Shown here: positions 27,784 through 36,831 of the stretch, in pieces
How the letters are laid out: the number at the start of each line of letters is the position of its first letter
How positions within the stretch are numbered: position 1 is the first letter of the stretch
Assembly (NCBI GenBank): GCA_013297885.1
Contig: JAAFIR010000015.1
Location: 44,360-108,359, forward strand
Direction of reading: 5' to 3'
Source of the DNA: Leptospirales bacterium
Lineage (GTDB): Bacteria > Spirochaetota > Leptospiria > Leptospirales > Leptospiraceae
DNA length: 64,000 bases
Translations under genes and position numbers: made by a program
The notes under the pieces: model-generated
The model's input: the letters and a program-made list of their open reading frames with translations, nothing else
Told to the model about the DNA's origin: nothing
Database searches by the model: none

Positions 27784-28701
27784 ATGCAATTATCAAGTTT
27801 GTTAGAAGAAAACAAAACTAAATTAAAAAATTATATTGAATCAGAAAAAATTGAATGTTACAGAATTTTTAATCCTACTGAAAATTTTCCATTTGCAATT
27901 GATAAATATTTAAATCGTGTATTGATTTATTTTTATGATGAAGTAAGTCTTGAAAAAAAAGAACAAATTATTTTTGAACTTCAAAACTTTTTTCAAATTT
28001 CAAAAGATTTGATTTATACAAAAGAAAGAAAAAGACAAAAAGAAGGGAAACAATATGAAAAATTGGATTCTACTTATGAAAATTTTATAATTCAAGAAAA
28101 CGATTATTCACTTTATATAAATTTAAAAGATTATTTGGATACAGGAATTTTTTTGGATCATCGAAAGTCTAGAAAATTTGTAAAAGAAGAATTAGCACCA
28201 AAATCCAAATCAGTTTTGAATTTATTTTCTTATACTTCTAGTTTTTCAATTGCTGCTAGTTTTGGTGGCTCAGAATTCACAACTTCAGTGGATATGTCAA
28301 ATACCTACTTAGAGTGGAGTGAAGAAAATTTTATTTTAAATAAAATGGATTTAAAAAAAAATAAATTGATTCGAGAAAATATTTTAGAATACTTTCAATT
28401 TTTAAAAAAAGATAGAAGATTTGATTTGATTATTTTGGATCCACCTACTTTTTCTCGTTCTAAAAAAATGAAAATTCCATTTGATATTCAAAAAGATTAT
28501 GTTTATTTGTTAAATGAATCTTTAAAAAAACTAAATCCCGCTGGTAAAATTTTCTTTTCTACGAATTTTCAAAAATTCAAATTAAATTCTGACTTAATTC
28601 CAAATTCAAAAATCATAGACATTACAAATGAAACAATTCCAAATGACTTTTTGGATACAAAAATTCATAAATCTTTTTTAATTTCAAAAGATTCACTTTA
28701 A
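27784..28701 (+). CDS. Class I SAM-dependent RNA methyltransferase (RlmK/RlmI-like)
   Basis: About 305 residues from the ATG at 27784; the frame is open further upstream from a TTG at 27688, but that lies inside the structured repeat. 'LNLFSYTSSFSIAAS' is the SAM-binding motif and 'IILDPPTFSRSKKM' the catalytic DPP region, as in 23S rRNA m7G/m5C methyltransferases of the RlmI/RlmK type. No PUA domain is visible. Confidence 0.8.
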   Translation: MQLSSLLEENKTKLKNYIESEKIECYRIFNPTENFPFAIDKYLNRVLIYFYDEVSLEKKEQIIFELQNFFQISKDLIYTKERKRQKEGKQYEKLDSTYENFIIQENDYSLYINLKDYLDTGIFLDHRKSRKFVKEELAPKSKSVLNLFSYTSSFSIAASFGGSEFTTSVDMSNTYLEWSEENFILNKMDLKKNKLIRENILEYFQFLKKDRRFDLIILDPPTFSRSKKMKIPFDIQKDYVYLLNESLKKLNPAGKIFFSTNFQKFKLNSDLIPNSKIIDITNETIPNDFLDTKIHKSFLISKDSL

Positions 28702-28742
28702 AAAATTTATCCAAAAAAAAATCTGAATCTAGGAGAGTCTAA

Positions 28743-29630
28743 ATGTCAAAAAAAATTTTAATCTTTTTTTTATTTATCAATTTAATCCAATGTGGAAAAA
28801 ATAAAGAAGTTCAATTTGCAGGTGGGTTTCAAGGCGGAACTTATAATTCGGTTGCTGAGTCCCTAAAAAATTTACCTGAATGGAAAATTTCTGTTGTTCC
28901 AAGTAATGGAAGTTTTGAAAATATCCAGCTCATCAAATCTGAAAAAGTTGATTTTGGTTTGGTGCAATTAGATATGTTTAGAAATGCAAAAATTTCAGAT
29001 CCAAGTATTACTGAAAAATTAATTCCAATTTCTCCCATTTTGCAAGACGAAGTTCATTTGATTGTTCGTAAAGAAATAAAAAACATTGAAGATTTAAAAG
29101 GAAAAAAAATCTTAATTGGTCATTCTGAATCTGGCATCAAAGCAACTTCTTTAACTGTTTTAAGAGAAGCTGGAATCACAGAATCTGATTCAAAATTTAT
29201 TGAAGAAAACCCAACAACAGGTTTTAAAAAAATTTTTACAAAAGAAATTGATGCAGCATTTATTGTTTCTGGTATGCCAGTTAAAATTTTATCAAACATC
29301 ACTGAAGAAGAAGGAAAACAAATAAAACTTCTAGATCTCAAAAATTTATTTGAACAAAAATTATCCAAAGGTAATAAAGTTTATGCACTTGGTGAAATTC
29401 CAGCAAACACTTATTCTTGGGAAAAAGATAAAACGGAAACACTAATTGTTCAAACTGTTTTATTTGCAAATTCAAAAGTTTCTTCTGACAAAATTAAAAA
29501 TTTTATCGAAGCAATTTTGAACAATAAAATGACTTTAGAAGTTGGTCATTCTGAATGGAAAACTTTCACTAAAGAATTTATTCAGTCTCAAAAAAAAATT
29601 AATCCTGATATGGTTTATAAAGGACTTTAG
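28743..29630 (+). CDS. TAXI-family TRAP solute-binding lipoprotein
   Basis: 295 residues. The lipobox is 'NLIQC' (Cys17). 'FAGGFQGGTYNSVAE' is the ligand-binding loop of TAXI proteins, followed by 'VDFGLVQLDMF' and 'DLKGKKILIGHSESGIKAT'. It should bind a carboxylate substrate in the periplasm. No TRAP permease gene is adjacent. A ribosome site (AGGAG) lies 10 bases before the start. Confidence 0.85.
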   Translation: MSKKILIFFLFINLIQCGKNKEVQFAGGFQGGTYNSVAESLKNLPEWKISVVPSNGSFENIQLIKSEKVDFGLVQLDMFRNAKISDPSITEKLIPISPILQDEVHLIVRKEIKNIEDLKGKKILIGHSESGIKATSLTVLREAGITESDSKFIEENPTTGFKKIFTKEIDAAFIVSGMPVKILSNITEEEGKQIKLLDLKNLFEQKLSKGNKVYALGEIPANTYSWEKDKTETLIVQTVLFANSKVSSDKIKNFIEAILNNKMTLEVGHSEWKTFTKEFIQSQKKINPDMVYKGL

Positions 29631-29714
29631 TTAATTACTGATGTTACTAAAAAATTAATTTCTAGAATATTTTTGTTTATTAAAGAGAATTACAAAATCA
29701 TTATTTACGAATAA

Positions 29715-29815
29715 ATTAAGGAAGCCTGCTGCAAGCACCCCCTCTGTGAGGAGTACCGAAAAACCTCACCTGAGCACAGAGTGCAGTTCAGTGAGCGTAA
29801 TTTGAGTTAATTATA
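29715..29815 (+). ncRNA. GC-rich structured segment, candidate small RNA
   Basis: A roughly 90-bp island of much higher GC than its surroundings. It contains complementary pairs CTCTGTG/CACAGAG and, alternatively, GTGAGG/CCTCAC, which share bases and so could form two exclusive folds. GC-rich islands in very AT-rich genomes often mark RNA genes. I could not match it securely to SRP, 6S, RNase P or tmRNA. Strand is a guess. Confidence 0.35.
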
Positions 29816-29834
29816 TATAATTCTTCAATACTAA

Positions 29835-29976
29835 GCAAAAGGGATTGTAGCGTTTCTGAATAGAGGTGTGCTTTAGCATGCCGATTCAGAAGTAGCGAAA
29901 AGCCCGGTTTTTATTTGTAACAATTTACTTTGGTGAAAACTAATTCAAAAACAATTTTTACAAATAAAAATTTGCC
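29835..29976 (+). repeat. Three-way-junction element, copy 4
   Basis: P1 GCAAA/TTTGC (a third version of the outer stem); P2 GGG/CCC; P3 TTCTGAAT/ATTCAGAA; P4 TTTTTATTTGTAA with TTTACAAATAAAAA. Preceded by TTCTTCAATACTA, a flank shared with copies 5, 8 and 9. Lies between convergent genes. Confidence 0.85.
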
Positions 29977-29988
29977 AAAAAACATTAT

Positions 29989-30675
29989 TTAAGTCTTAAA
30001 AATCTGTTTATATAAAAAAAAGTTTTGTACAACTAAAACGACTAGTCCAAGTTTTTCAAAAAAATATGAAAATTCCATCAATTCAATTCTATACATCCCT
30101 GCTATAATTAAAAAAGAAGAATTTAAAAAACAAAATGAAGTGAATTTATAAATTACTTTTGTCTTTGATAGCCAAAATAAAAATGATAAAAATAAATAAG
30201 CAAAAAAGTGAAATCCGTAATAAAAATAATTTATAAAATCTAGTCCAAAAATAGCAATTTCAGTTGTGCCAATTCCACGATCAGATAACAAGTAAAGAAT
30301 TTTATTATTTTGTATTAATGAAAATAAATAAAAAAAACAAAGTAAAATATAAAATCCAATAGAATTTAAAAATTTAATTTCTTTAATTCTTCTGAAAATT
30401 TTAATTTGTAAAATAAAAATCCCAAAAATAAATAAATCAATTACTTGTTTTACTTTAATGGCTTTTCTAAATTTTTCTTTTCTTTCTTCAAATTCTTTTG
30501 TTTCAGGAAAACCTAAAATTTCATAGTATTCTTTTTCTGTTCTAATTTCTTCTAAACCAAAATGAGATAAATAGAAATGATTTGGGTAAATAAAATTTGG
30601 TGTGAGAAAATGAAAATAAACTAGTAGAAAAAAAAAGAATATTCCAAATACAATTGAAAATAAAATTTCTTTCAT
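29989..30675 (-). CDS. Integral membrane protein, unknown
   Basis: 228 residues with about six hydrophobic segments and a charged segment (about 45-75, 'EIRTEKEYYEILGFPETKEF') after the first one. No family recognised with confidence. Its start overlaps the PilZ gene by 4 nt. Confidence 0.6.
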   Translation of the reverse strand: MKEILFSIVFGIFFFFLLVYFHFLTPNFIYPNHFYLSHFGLEEIRTEKEYYEILGFPETKEFEERKEKFRKAIKVKQVIDLFIFGIFILQIKIFRRIKEIKFLNSIGFYILLCFFYLFSLIQNNKILYLLSDRGIGTTEIAIFGLDFINYFYYGFHFFAYLFLSFLFWLSKTKVIYKFTSFCFLNSSFLIIAGMYRIELMEFSYFFEKLGLVVLVVQNFFLYKQIFKT

Positions 30676-31337
30676 CGAATAAGCAAAGAACTATTTTTAA
30701 TTTGTTTTATGATTTCATTCATTTTATATCTAGACTGTCCATTATGGATAAACTTAAATCCATAATTAGTTTCTCCCTCAGAAACTTTTTGAATCCAACT
30801 GAGCTCTGATTTTTGTTCTACATTTTCATTTTCAAAATATAAGTTCAAAATACATATTTCATTTTCTCTAATATCATAAAAATCTGTTTGAATTAAAACT
30901 CCATTTTCAGAAAGATTAGAACTTGTTGCACTAAAAAATTTTTTCTCACTCATCACTTCCACAATTATTTGAAGTTTGTAACGTGGAATATAAGTTTTAT
31001 CAATATAGTCTTTAATTTTTTTAAAATCATTTTCAGAATGGGTTTCAAATTTAATCCATATATTTTGTTTATTTTGATGAAGTTTCTCGATTAATTCTAT
31101 TTTGCCTTGAAGTTCAATAATATTTGAAAGATTCAAATTTAAGTTTATAAACAATAATATGTTGGATTCGATGCTTGGAATAAATTCAAGTGAATCATCA
31201 AATACTTTAATCATCATTCGATCATTTGAAATGAGACTAGTTTCAAGATGATAATTTTTTCCAATTACATTTAATGTTATTGGAAGTTTAGCTGAAACAG
31301 CTCCTTTACTAAGTTGATTCAAATTCATCGAGATCAA
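30672..31337 (-). CDS. PilZ-domain-like protein
   Basis: 221 residues with two beta-rich halves. The C-terminal half (about 115-215) has 'SATSSNLSENGVLIQTD', close to the D/NxSxxG PilZ motif, and 'NYGFKFI'. The upstream c-di-GMP-binding RxxxR is not clear ('RYKLQ' only), so binding may be lost. Possibly a motility or surface regulator. Confidence 0.65.
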   Translation of the reverse strand: MISMNLNQLSKGAVSAKLPITLNVIGKNYHLETSLISNDRMMIKVFDDSLEFIPSIESNILLFINLNLNLSNIIELQGKIELIEKLHQNKQNIWIKFETHSENDFKKIKDYIDKTYIPRYKLQIIVEVMSEKKFFSATSSNLSENGVLIQTDFYDIRENEICILNLYFENENVEQKSELSWIQKVSEGETNYGFKFIHNGQSRYKMNEIIKQIKNSSLLIR

Positions 31338-31482
31338 TTTATTATCATTATCAGAATTGTAAACTGAATTCCAAGTTTACAGGATAATTGTACAAAAAAA
31401 GATGAATTAAGACCTACTCTTACTACACTAAATAACGCAATTTAGAAAACGTAGAATTAAGGGTGAACCCATAGGAGAGCAA
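31338..31482 (+). promoter_or_regulatory. rpsF operon leader with hairpin
   Basis: A 145-bp AT-rich region between the divergent PilZ gene and rpsF. It contains a hairpin TGTAAACT/AGTTTACA (about 31354-31378) and, next to the start, GGGTGAACCC followed by the ribosome site AGGAG. It should hold the ribosomal operon promoter; I could not confirm a classical S6:S18 leader. Confidence 0.45.
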
Positions 31483-31761
31483 ATGCGTGAATACGAAATT
31501 ACTTCAATTATTCTAGAAGGACAAACTTCTGTAATTGATGACACAAAACAAAACATAAAAGATATTCTCAGTAAAAATTCAGCTGAAGTTACAGCTGAAG
31601 AAGACTGGGGATCAAAAAAACTTTGGTATCTTATCAAAGGACATGAAAACGGACATTTTAGTTATTTAAAATGTAAAGCAGAACCAAAGTCGATTGAAAA
31701 AATTGAACATGAGTTCTATTTAAACCAAAATATTCTAAAAACTTCTATCATTAAAATCTGA
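31483..31761 (+). CDS. rpsF: Ribosomal protein bS6
   Basis: 92 residues: 'MREYEITSIILEG' start, 'EEDWGSKKLWYLIKGHENGHF' and the C-terminal 'EHEFYLNQNILKTSIIKI' are diagnostic for bS6. The stop overlaps the ssb ATG by 1 nt (TGATG). Strong AGGAG site upstream. Confidence 0.97.
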   Translation: MREYEITSIILEGQTSVIDDTKQNIKDILSKNSAEVTAEEDWGSKKLWYLIKGHENGHFSYLKCKAEPKSIEKIEHEFYLNQNILKTSIIKI

Positions 31762-32168
31762 TGGCAACAGATTTGAATAAAATCCATATTTTAGGGAGAC
31801 TTACAAAAGACCCTGAACTAAAAGACCTTGGTCAATCAAAAGTTGCTAATTTTTCAATCGCTAATAATAGAACATATGTTCAAAATGGTGAAAAAAAAAC
31901 TGATGTAAGTTATTTTGATTGTGAAGCTTGGTCTGGACTTGCAGATGTTGTAAAAAAATTTGCTCCAAAAGGCAAACAAGTTGCAATAGAAGGAAGACTC
32001 ATTCAACAGTCATGGGAAGCAGACGGAAAAAAATTCTCTAAAATAAAAATTAGAGTAGAGAACTTACAATTAGTAGGTTCGCAATTTTCCACCTCTGATG
32101 TTTCTTCACCGAGTGATGATTATTCAAATTACCAAACAGATATAGACGAAGAAGATTCAGTTTTTTAA
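31761..32168 (+). CDS. ssb: Single-stranded DNA-binding protein
   Basis: 135 residues: OB fold ('HILGRLTKDPELKD', 'VSYFDCEAWSGLAD', 'VAIEGRLIQQSWEADGKKFSK'), then a short linker ending in the acidic 'DIDEEDSVF' tip, which differs slightly from the usual DDDIPF. Second gene of the ribosomal operon. Confidence 0.95.
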   Translation: MATDLNKIHILGRLTKDPELKDLGQSKVANFSIANNRTYVQNGEKKTDVSYFDCEAWSGLADVVKKFAPKGKQVAIEGRLIQQSWEADGKKFSKIKIRVENLQLVGSQFSTSDVSSPSDDYSNYQTDIDEEDSVF

Positions 32169-32210
32169 AAATTTATAATAGCTAATAAAACAGCAAAGAT
32201 CGAGGCAATT

Positions 32211-32585
32211 ATGTCAGAAGCAGAACAAGAAGTAGTAGCAACTACAACAGCAGCACCAGAATATATTCCAAAAGAAAAAACTTATTCTCGAAGAGAAGAA
32301 GATGATGATGATGATGAAAAAGGTTATCGTGGTAAAGACGGTGAAGGGAAATTTTCCAAGAAGAATTCTAAATACAAAAGAAAAGTTTGCAAATTTTGTG
32401 TAGATAAAGAATTAGCAAAAGCACTTGATTACAAAAAAGTAGAAATCTTAGAAAGATTTATCACAAATCGTGGAAAAATCTTACCTAGAAGAATCACTGG
32501 AACTTGTGCAAAACACCAAAGAGATTTAGTTAGAGAAATCAAAAAAGCAAGATCGATTTCTTTACTTCCATTCAGAGTATTATAA
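32211..32585 (+). CDS. rpsR: Ribosomal protein bS18
   Basis: 124 residues. The conserved domain is residues 55-124 ('[21 protein letters not shown]', '[21 protein letters not shown]'). The first about 50 residues are an extra acidic/basic extension with a Glu/Asp run, as is common in spirochaetes. Confidence 0.96.
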   Translation: MSEAEQEVVATTTAAPEYIPKEKTYSRREEDDDDDEKGYRGKDGEGKFSKKNSKYKRKVCKFCVDKELAKALDYKKVEILERFITNRGKILPRRITGTCAKHQRDLVREIKKARSISLLPFRVL

Positions 32586-32592
32586 GGAGTAA

Positions 32593-33042
32593 ATGATGAA
32601 AGTTATTTTACAAAAAGATATTACAAATGTTGGGGATGCTGGAGATATTAAAGAAGTAGCTCCTGGTTTTGCTAGAAATTTTTTATTACCAAAAAAATTA
32701 GCAATTATCGCATCTGAAAGTTCTGCAAAAGTAATTGCACACCAAAAGAAAATTCAAACAATTAAAAAAGAAAACAGAAAAAAAGACATGACTGAGATTT
32801 CAAAAAAAATTGAAAGCTCAAGTTTTACTGTAAAAGTAAAAGTTGGCGAAAATGATAAACTTTTTGGATCCGTAACTTCTTTAGATATTGCTTCTGCATT
32901 AAAAAAAGAAGGTATCGAAATTGACAAAAGAAAAATTGATATGCCTGAACAAATTAAAGCACTTGGTACTTATCAAGTAAAAGTAAAATTAGCTGAAGGT
33001 GTTACTTCTATAATTAAATTAGCAGTAGAAAAAGAAAGCTAA
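32593..33042 (+). CDS. rplI: Ribosomal protein bL9
   Basis: 149 residues: 'MKVILQKDITNVGDAGDIKEV', then 'ARNFLLPKKLA', a long helix and the C-terminal RNA-binding domain. Last gene of the operon; AGGAG eight bases before the ATG-ATG start. Confidence 0.97.
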   Translation: MMKVILQKDITNVGDAGDIKEVAPGFARNFLLPKKLAIIASESSAKVIAHQKKIQTIKKENRKKDMTEISKKIESSSFTVKVKVGENDKLFGSVTSLDIASALKKEGIEIDKRKIDMPEQIKALGTYQVKVKLAEGVTSIIKLAVEKES

Positions 33043-33059
33043 ACTTCTCTTATTAACCC

Positions 33060-33095
33060 TTTTTCCCTTCCTTCAATGGGAAGGGATATTTGTTT
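33060..33095 (+). terminator. Probable rplI terminator
   Basis: TCCCTTCC/GGAAGGGA stem (33064-33071 with 33079-33086, 7-nt loop) 20 bases after the rplI stop. The downstream T-run is weak (TATTTGTTT). Confidence 0.6.
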
Positions 33096-33182
33096 GGTAT
33101 AAATAGCTTAAACTTTAAACCTCCTTTGAATAAAAATTTTGAAGATTAAATTTTTTATATTTACCTTTGTTTTTTTATCTCT

Positions 33183-33941
33183 ATGAGACTTTCCTATTTG
33201 CACTATGATTTATTTTCATTTATAATTTCTTTATGCACATTGATTTTTATTTCCAATAAAATTGAAATTCAATACAATCTTTTTTCTAAACCAATTCATA
33301 ATGTAATTTTATTACTACTTGGAACATTTTTAGCAAGTTTTTTGGGAACCACTGTTTCTACCATTTTATTTTTAAAACCCATTCTAAAAGTTAATTCTAA
33401 TAGAAAATATATTATTCACACTGTGATATTTTTTATTTTTTTGGTTTTAAATATGGGAGGCTCTTTAACTCCACTTGGTGATCCGCCATTATTTTTGGGA
33501 TACATGGAAGGGATTCCGTATGGGTGGACTTTTCAATTATTACCTGAAATGTTGTTATCTATTTTTATTTTTACATCAACTTATTTTTTGATAGATTTTT
33601 TGATTTGTAAATATGTTGAAACAAATGATTCTATTATTGAACCAAATTTTTCAAAAAAATTTTCTATAAATGGAAAAATGAATTTTATTTGGTTACTTCT
33701 TATTTTACTTTTGAATATTTTTTTTAAAGAAAAATTTTTTCCTTTATTAAATAAATTTCCAAATCTTATTTTTATTCGCGAAGCAATTCTAATTCTTTTA
33801 GTGATTTTTTCAGAATTGAGTTCTGGTAAAAATCAATCTACTTTAAATTCCAAAAGAGAAAAAAATTATTATATTACTGTAATTGTTTTAATAAATTTAA
33901 TATTATTTTTTCAATTGGTTTTTTCTAGTTTTCTTTTTTAG
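33183..33941 (+). CDS. Half-length NhaD-like antiporter paralogue
   Basis: 252 residues aligning with about residues 140-400 of the full antiporter at 34611-36068. Shared segments include 'FLASFLGTT', 'GGSLTPLGDPPLFLGYMEG' and 'WTFQLLPEMLLSI'. The N-terminal helices and the C-terminal half with the NAPTYLTF motif are missing. Probably a remnant, or a small subunit-like paralogue. Confidence 0.65.
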   Translation: MRLSYLHYDLFSFIISLCTLIFISNKIEIQYNLFSKPIHNVILLLLGTFLASFLGTTVSTILFLKPILKVNSNRKYIIHTVIFFIFLVLNMGGSLTPLGDPPLFLGYMEGIPYGWTFQLLPEMLLSIFIFTSTYFLIDFLICKYVETNDSIIEPNFSKKFSINGKMNFIWLLLILLLNIFFKEKFFPLLNKFPNLIFIREAILILLVIFSELSSGKNQSTLNSKREKNYYITVIVLINLILFFQLVFSSFLF

Positions 33942-34090
33942 AAGATTTTTGTTGGATTTTTTATCAGGCTTTTAACAAAGTATGATGTTTTTTTAAAAGT
34001 AAAATTTTACAAAAAAAACTTTAAAACAGAACATATTTTTTTAAGTTAAAATTTATTGAAATTATTTCTTAATAATGTAGGTTAGTTATC

Positions 34091-34240
34091 ATGTTAGTTG
34101 GTAGAGCAAAAATCGAAATTATACAGGCATTACTAGTTTTAAATAATAACGAAATTATAAAAATAGTATCAACTTTATTAAATATTAATAAAAAAAATAA
34201 ATCAGACTTAAAAATTTCTGAAATTTTTTTATCCCATTAA
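34091..34240 (+). CDS. Possible small protein (49 aa)
   Basis: An open frame ATG to TAA reading 'MLVGRAKIEIIQALLVLNN' then 'EIIKIVSTLLNINKK'. It is helical and similar in style to small antitoxins (DUF2281-like), but with no clear ribosome site. It could be chance in AT-rich DNA. Confidence 0.25.
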   Translation: MLVGRAKIEIIQALLVLNNNEIIKIVSTLLNINKKNKSDLKISEIFLSH

Positions 34241-34355
34241 TTAATTTTGGTTTGTAAATAATGTTCCAGTAATTATAAAACAATTGATCCATCTAAAAAA
34301 AAATAATGTAAGTAAAATTGAAAACCTCTCTAATTATAAATTTCTCAACACTATG

Positions 34356-34495
34356 CGAAAGGGATTGAAGCGGTTCTTCAAGTAGCGTGAGACTTAAGTC
34401 TCACGTTACTTGAAGAAGTAGCGTAAAGCCCGGTTTTTTTTACCTAACCCAATTTGCTTGACAAGATAACTGGGTTAAGTAAAAAAAATTCGCCC
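34356..34495 (+). repeat. Three-way-junction element, copy 5
   Basis: P1 GCGAA/TTCGC; P2 GGG/CCC; P3 a 20-bp nearly perfect arm (TTCTTCAAGTA..GTGAGACT with AGTCTCAC..TACTTGAAGAA); P4 TTTACCTAACCC with GGGTTAAGTAAA. The P4 arm resembles that of copy 1. Sits between the half and full antiporter genes. Confidence 0.88.
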
Positions 34496-34610
34496 AAACT
34501 TTCTTCTAAAATGCCAAGGATTTTTTTCTTTACAAAAAAACAAAACTCTAATGAAGTAAATCTTTACTAAAATTTCTAATTAAATTAGGGAAATAAAAAC
34601 AGGACAATCT

Positions 34611-36068
34611 ATGAAATTAACCAAAAAATTTGGATTAACACTAGCGATTTTATTTTCATTTGCACTTGTAACTTCTTCCATCACAGCTGAAGAAACAATG
34701 CCATCTGAATCAAAAACCACAACAGAATCTCATGAACATCATGAAGGTGGACATCATGAAGTGAAAGGAAACGATTTACAAATTTGGTCTGTAATTCCAT
34801 TTGTAATCATTTTACTTTGCATCGCAATTTTACCTATTTCTTCACATTCCATTGCACATTGGTGGGAACATAATAATAATAAATTACTGATCTCTGGAAT
34901 TTTAGGTGCAGTATCTTTTGGAATTCTCACAGCAAATGGTTGGTTTCCAAAAATTGTTCACACATTAGTTTTTGAATATGTTCCATTTATCATTTTGCTT
35001 GGTTCTTTATTTTATATTTCAGGTGGGATTGTTCTCAAAGGTGATATTGAAGCTAAGCCAATTAATAATTTAATTTTTTTATTAGTGGGATCATTTCTCG
35101 CTTCTATCATTGGAACAACAGGAGCATCTATGCTTCTAATTCGTCCATTACTCAAAACTAATTCTGAAAGAAAACATATTGTGCACACAGTTGTATTTTT
35201 TATATTCATGGTTTCTAATATTGGTGGCTCACTCACTCCACTAGGAGATCCACCTTTATTTTTGGGATACCTTCAAGGTGTTCCATTTGATTGGACTTTT
35301 AAATTATTTCCTGAAATGATTTTATCGATAATCATTTTAGCAATTGTGTATTTTATTTGGGATACAAAAGCATATTCCACAGAAGAGAAAAAAGACATCA
35401 AAAAAGATCACGACCAAGCAGAGCCAATTTCACTTTCTGGTCAAATTAATTTTATTTGGTTATTTGGGATTGTTCTTTGTGTAGCTTTTTTAAATGAAAA
35501 TTATATTCCTGCAATCAAACACAATCCATACATTGGATTTATCAGAGAAGCAGTGATGATTGGTTTAATGTTCGCATCCAAATTAACATCAGACATAAAA
35601 CTCAGAGAGCACAACAAATTTACTTTTGGTCCAATCCAAGAAGTTGCTTATTTGTTCATTGGAATTTTTATCACTATGATTCCAGCCCTCATTTTACTTG
35701 AAGCAAATGGAAAATCTCTTGGTGTTACAAAACCTTGGCAATTCTTTTGGGCAACAGGTGGATTTTCATCAGTGCTAGATAATGCTCCAACTTATTTAAC
35801 TTTCTTAAGTTTAGCTAAAGGTCTCACTGGAGCAACAACAGTTGCTCAAATTATTGCAAACCCAGAATGGGAAGCTCTCCTCAAAGCAATTTCTGTGGGT
35901 GCTGTATTTATGGGTGCAAATACTTATATTGGGAACGCTCCAAACTTCATGGTAAAATCTGTTGCTGAAGAAAATAAAGTTAAAATGCCAAGCTTTGGTG
36001 GTTATATGCTTTATTCATTTGGTGTACTGATTCCTCTATTTATCTTATTAACATTTTTGTTCTTTTAG
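34611..36068 (+). CDS. nhaD: NhaD-type Na+/H+ antiporter
   Basis: 485 residues. A signal-like N-terminus is followed by a His/Glu-rich stretch ('ESHEHHEGGHHEVKGN', about 40-56) and then about 12 membrane segments. 'NIGGSLTPLGDPPLFLGYLQG' and 'SVLDNAPTYLTFLSLA' are the two conserved ion-transport motifs of the NhaD/UIT family. A ribosome site (AGGA) precedes the start. Confidence 0.88.
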   Translation: MKLTKKFGLTLAILFSFALVTSSITAEETMPSESKTTTESHEHHEGGHHEVKGNDLQIWSVIPFVIILLCIAILPISSHSIAHWWEHNNNKLLISGILGAVSFGILTANGWFPKIVHTLVFEYVPFIILLGSLFYISGGIVLKGDIEAKPINNLIFLLVGSFLASIIGTTGASMLLIRPLLKTNSERKHIVHTVVFFIFMVSNIGGSLTPLGDPPLFLGYLQGVPFDWTFKLFPEMILSIIILAIVYFIWDTKAYSTEEKKDIKKDHDQAEPISLSGQINFIWLFGIVLCVAFLNENYIPAIKHNPYIGFIREAVMIGLMFASKLTSDIKLREHNKFTFGPIQEVAYLFIGIFITMIPALILLEANGKSLGVTKPWQFFWATGGFSSVLDNAPTYLTFLSLAKGLTGATTVAQIIANPEWEALLKAISVGAVFMGANTYIGNAPNFMVKSVAEENKVKMPSFGGYMLYSFGVLIPLFILLTFLFF

Positions 36069-36073
36069 TAAGT

Positions 36074-36201
36074 TTGGGCGATTCATCGCATAATACTGAT
36101 TATGCGATGACCAAGCTCTCCTCTTCGGTCAAAAAATTTTATACACACTTCGACTCCACTCAGTGTTAAAAATTTTTTGACCACGAGTCGATCTTTATCG
36201 C
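36074..36201 (-). repeat. Three-way-junction element, copy 6
   Basis: On the minus strand: P1 GCGAT/ATCGC; P2 AAG/CTT (a fourth version); base of P3 CTC/GAG; P3 GGTCAAAAAATTTT/AAAATTTTTTGACC; P4 TCATCGCATAAT/ATTATGCGATGA. The P3 loop contains ACTGAGTGGAGTCGAAGTG, the reverse complement of a string in copy 10. Confidence 0.87.
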
Positions 36202-36238
36202 TAGTCTTGTGCTTCGCAATATTTTTGAGGAAGGGTAA

Positions 36239-36810
36239 ATGAACAAAAAAATTAAAAATAAATTTTATTATTTAATTTCTTTTATCAAACCTGAAAATTT
36301 ACCAGATGTATTAAAATTTTTTGAGAATTCAGAGATTTTATATTTTACAAATCAAATTGATAATATTGACTATTCAATTTTAAAATTGAAAATTGTTGAA
36401 AAATTTCTTGTTGAATTTAACGAGCTAATGATGATTTTTATTAAAGTAGATGAAAATTCAAATTTTATAATTAATGATGATTATGATTCTAGAAACCATA
36501 AAAGAGACCTAAAATTAAAATCAATTAAAGAAGAATGCTTAAAACTAAAAAGTCAATTTCAAGCTGAAAAAAAAGTTTAATTCAAAAATTAATTTTAAAA
36601 ATTAATTCAAATTTTAATAAAAAAAAGTTTATTGATGAAGATATTTATATAGGAAATTCTACCTTTAATGAAGATGAACAAGTTTGGGAATGTTCAGCGG
36701 ATATTAAAATGCTTTTAGTTTTAATAGAAAATTCTAATGATTTATCAGAAAAATTTCCATTTGATACTTTTATTGTATTAAAGTATATTTTGGAAGAAGA
36801 AAATTCTTAA
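36239..36810 (+). pseudogene. Unknown gene split by frameshift at an A8 run
   Basis: The first frame (36239-36580, 113 aa) ends just after the run GAAAAAAAAG. One extra A would join it to a frame reading 'SLIQKLILKINSNF' through 'EQVWECSADIKMLLVLIEN' to TAA at 36810, giving about 190 residues. No family recognised. Either a real frameshift, transcriptional slippage on A8, or a homopolymer sequencing error. Confidence 0.55.
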
Positions 36811-36831
36811 GTAATTTGAAGAGGATACAAA

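Noticed and set aside
29715..29815. SRP (4.5S) RNA
   Set aside because: Some resemblance in CAGGTGAGG on the opposite strand, but the conserved GGAAGGAAGCAGCC region is absent.
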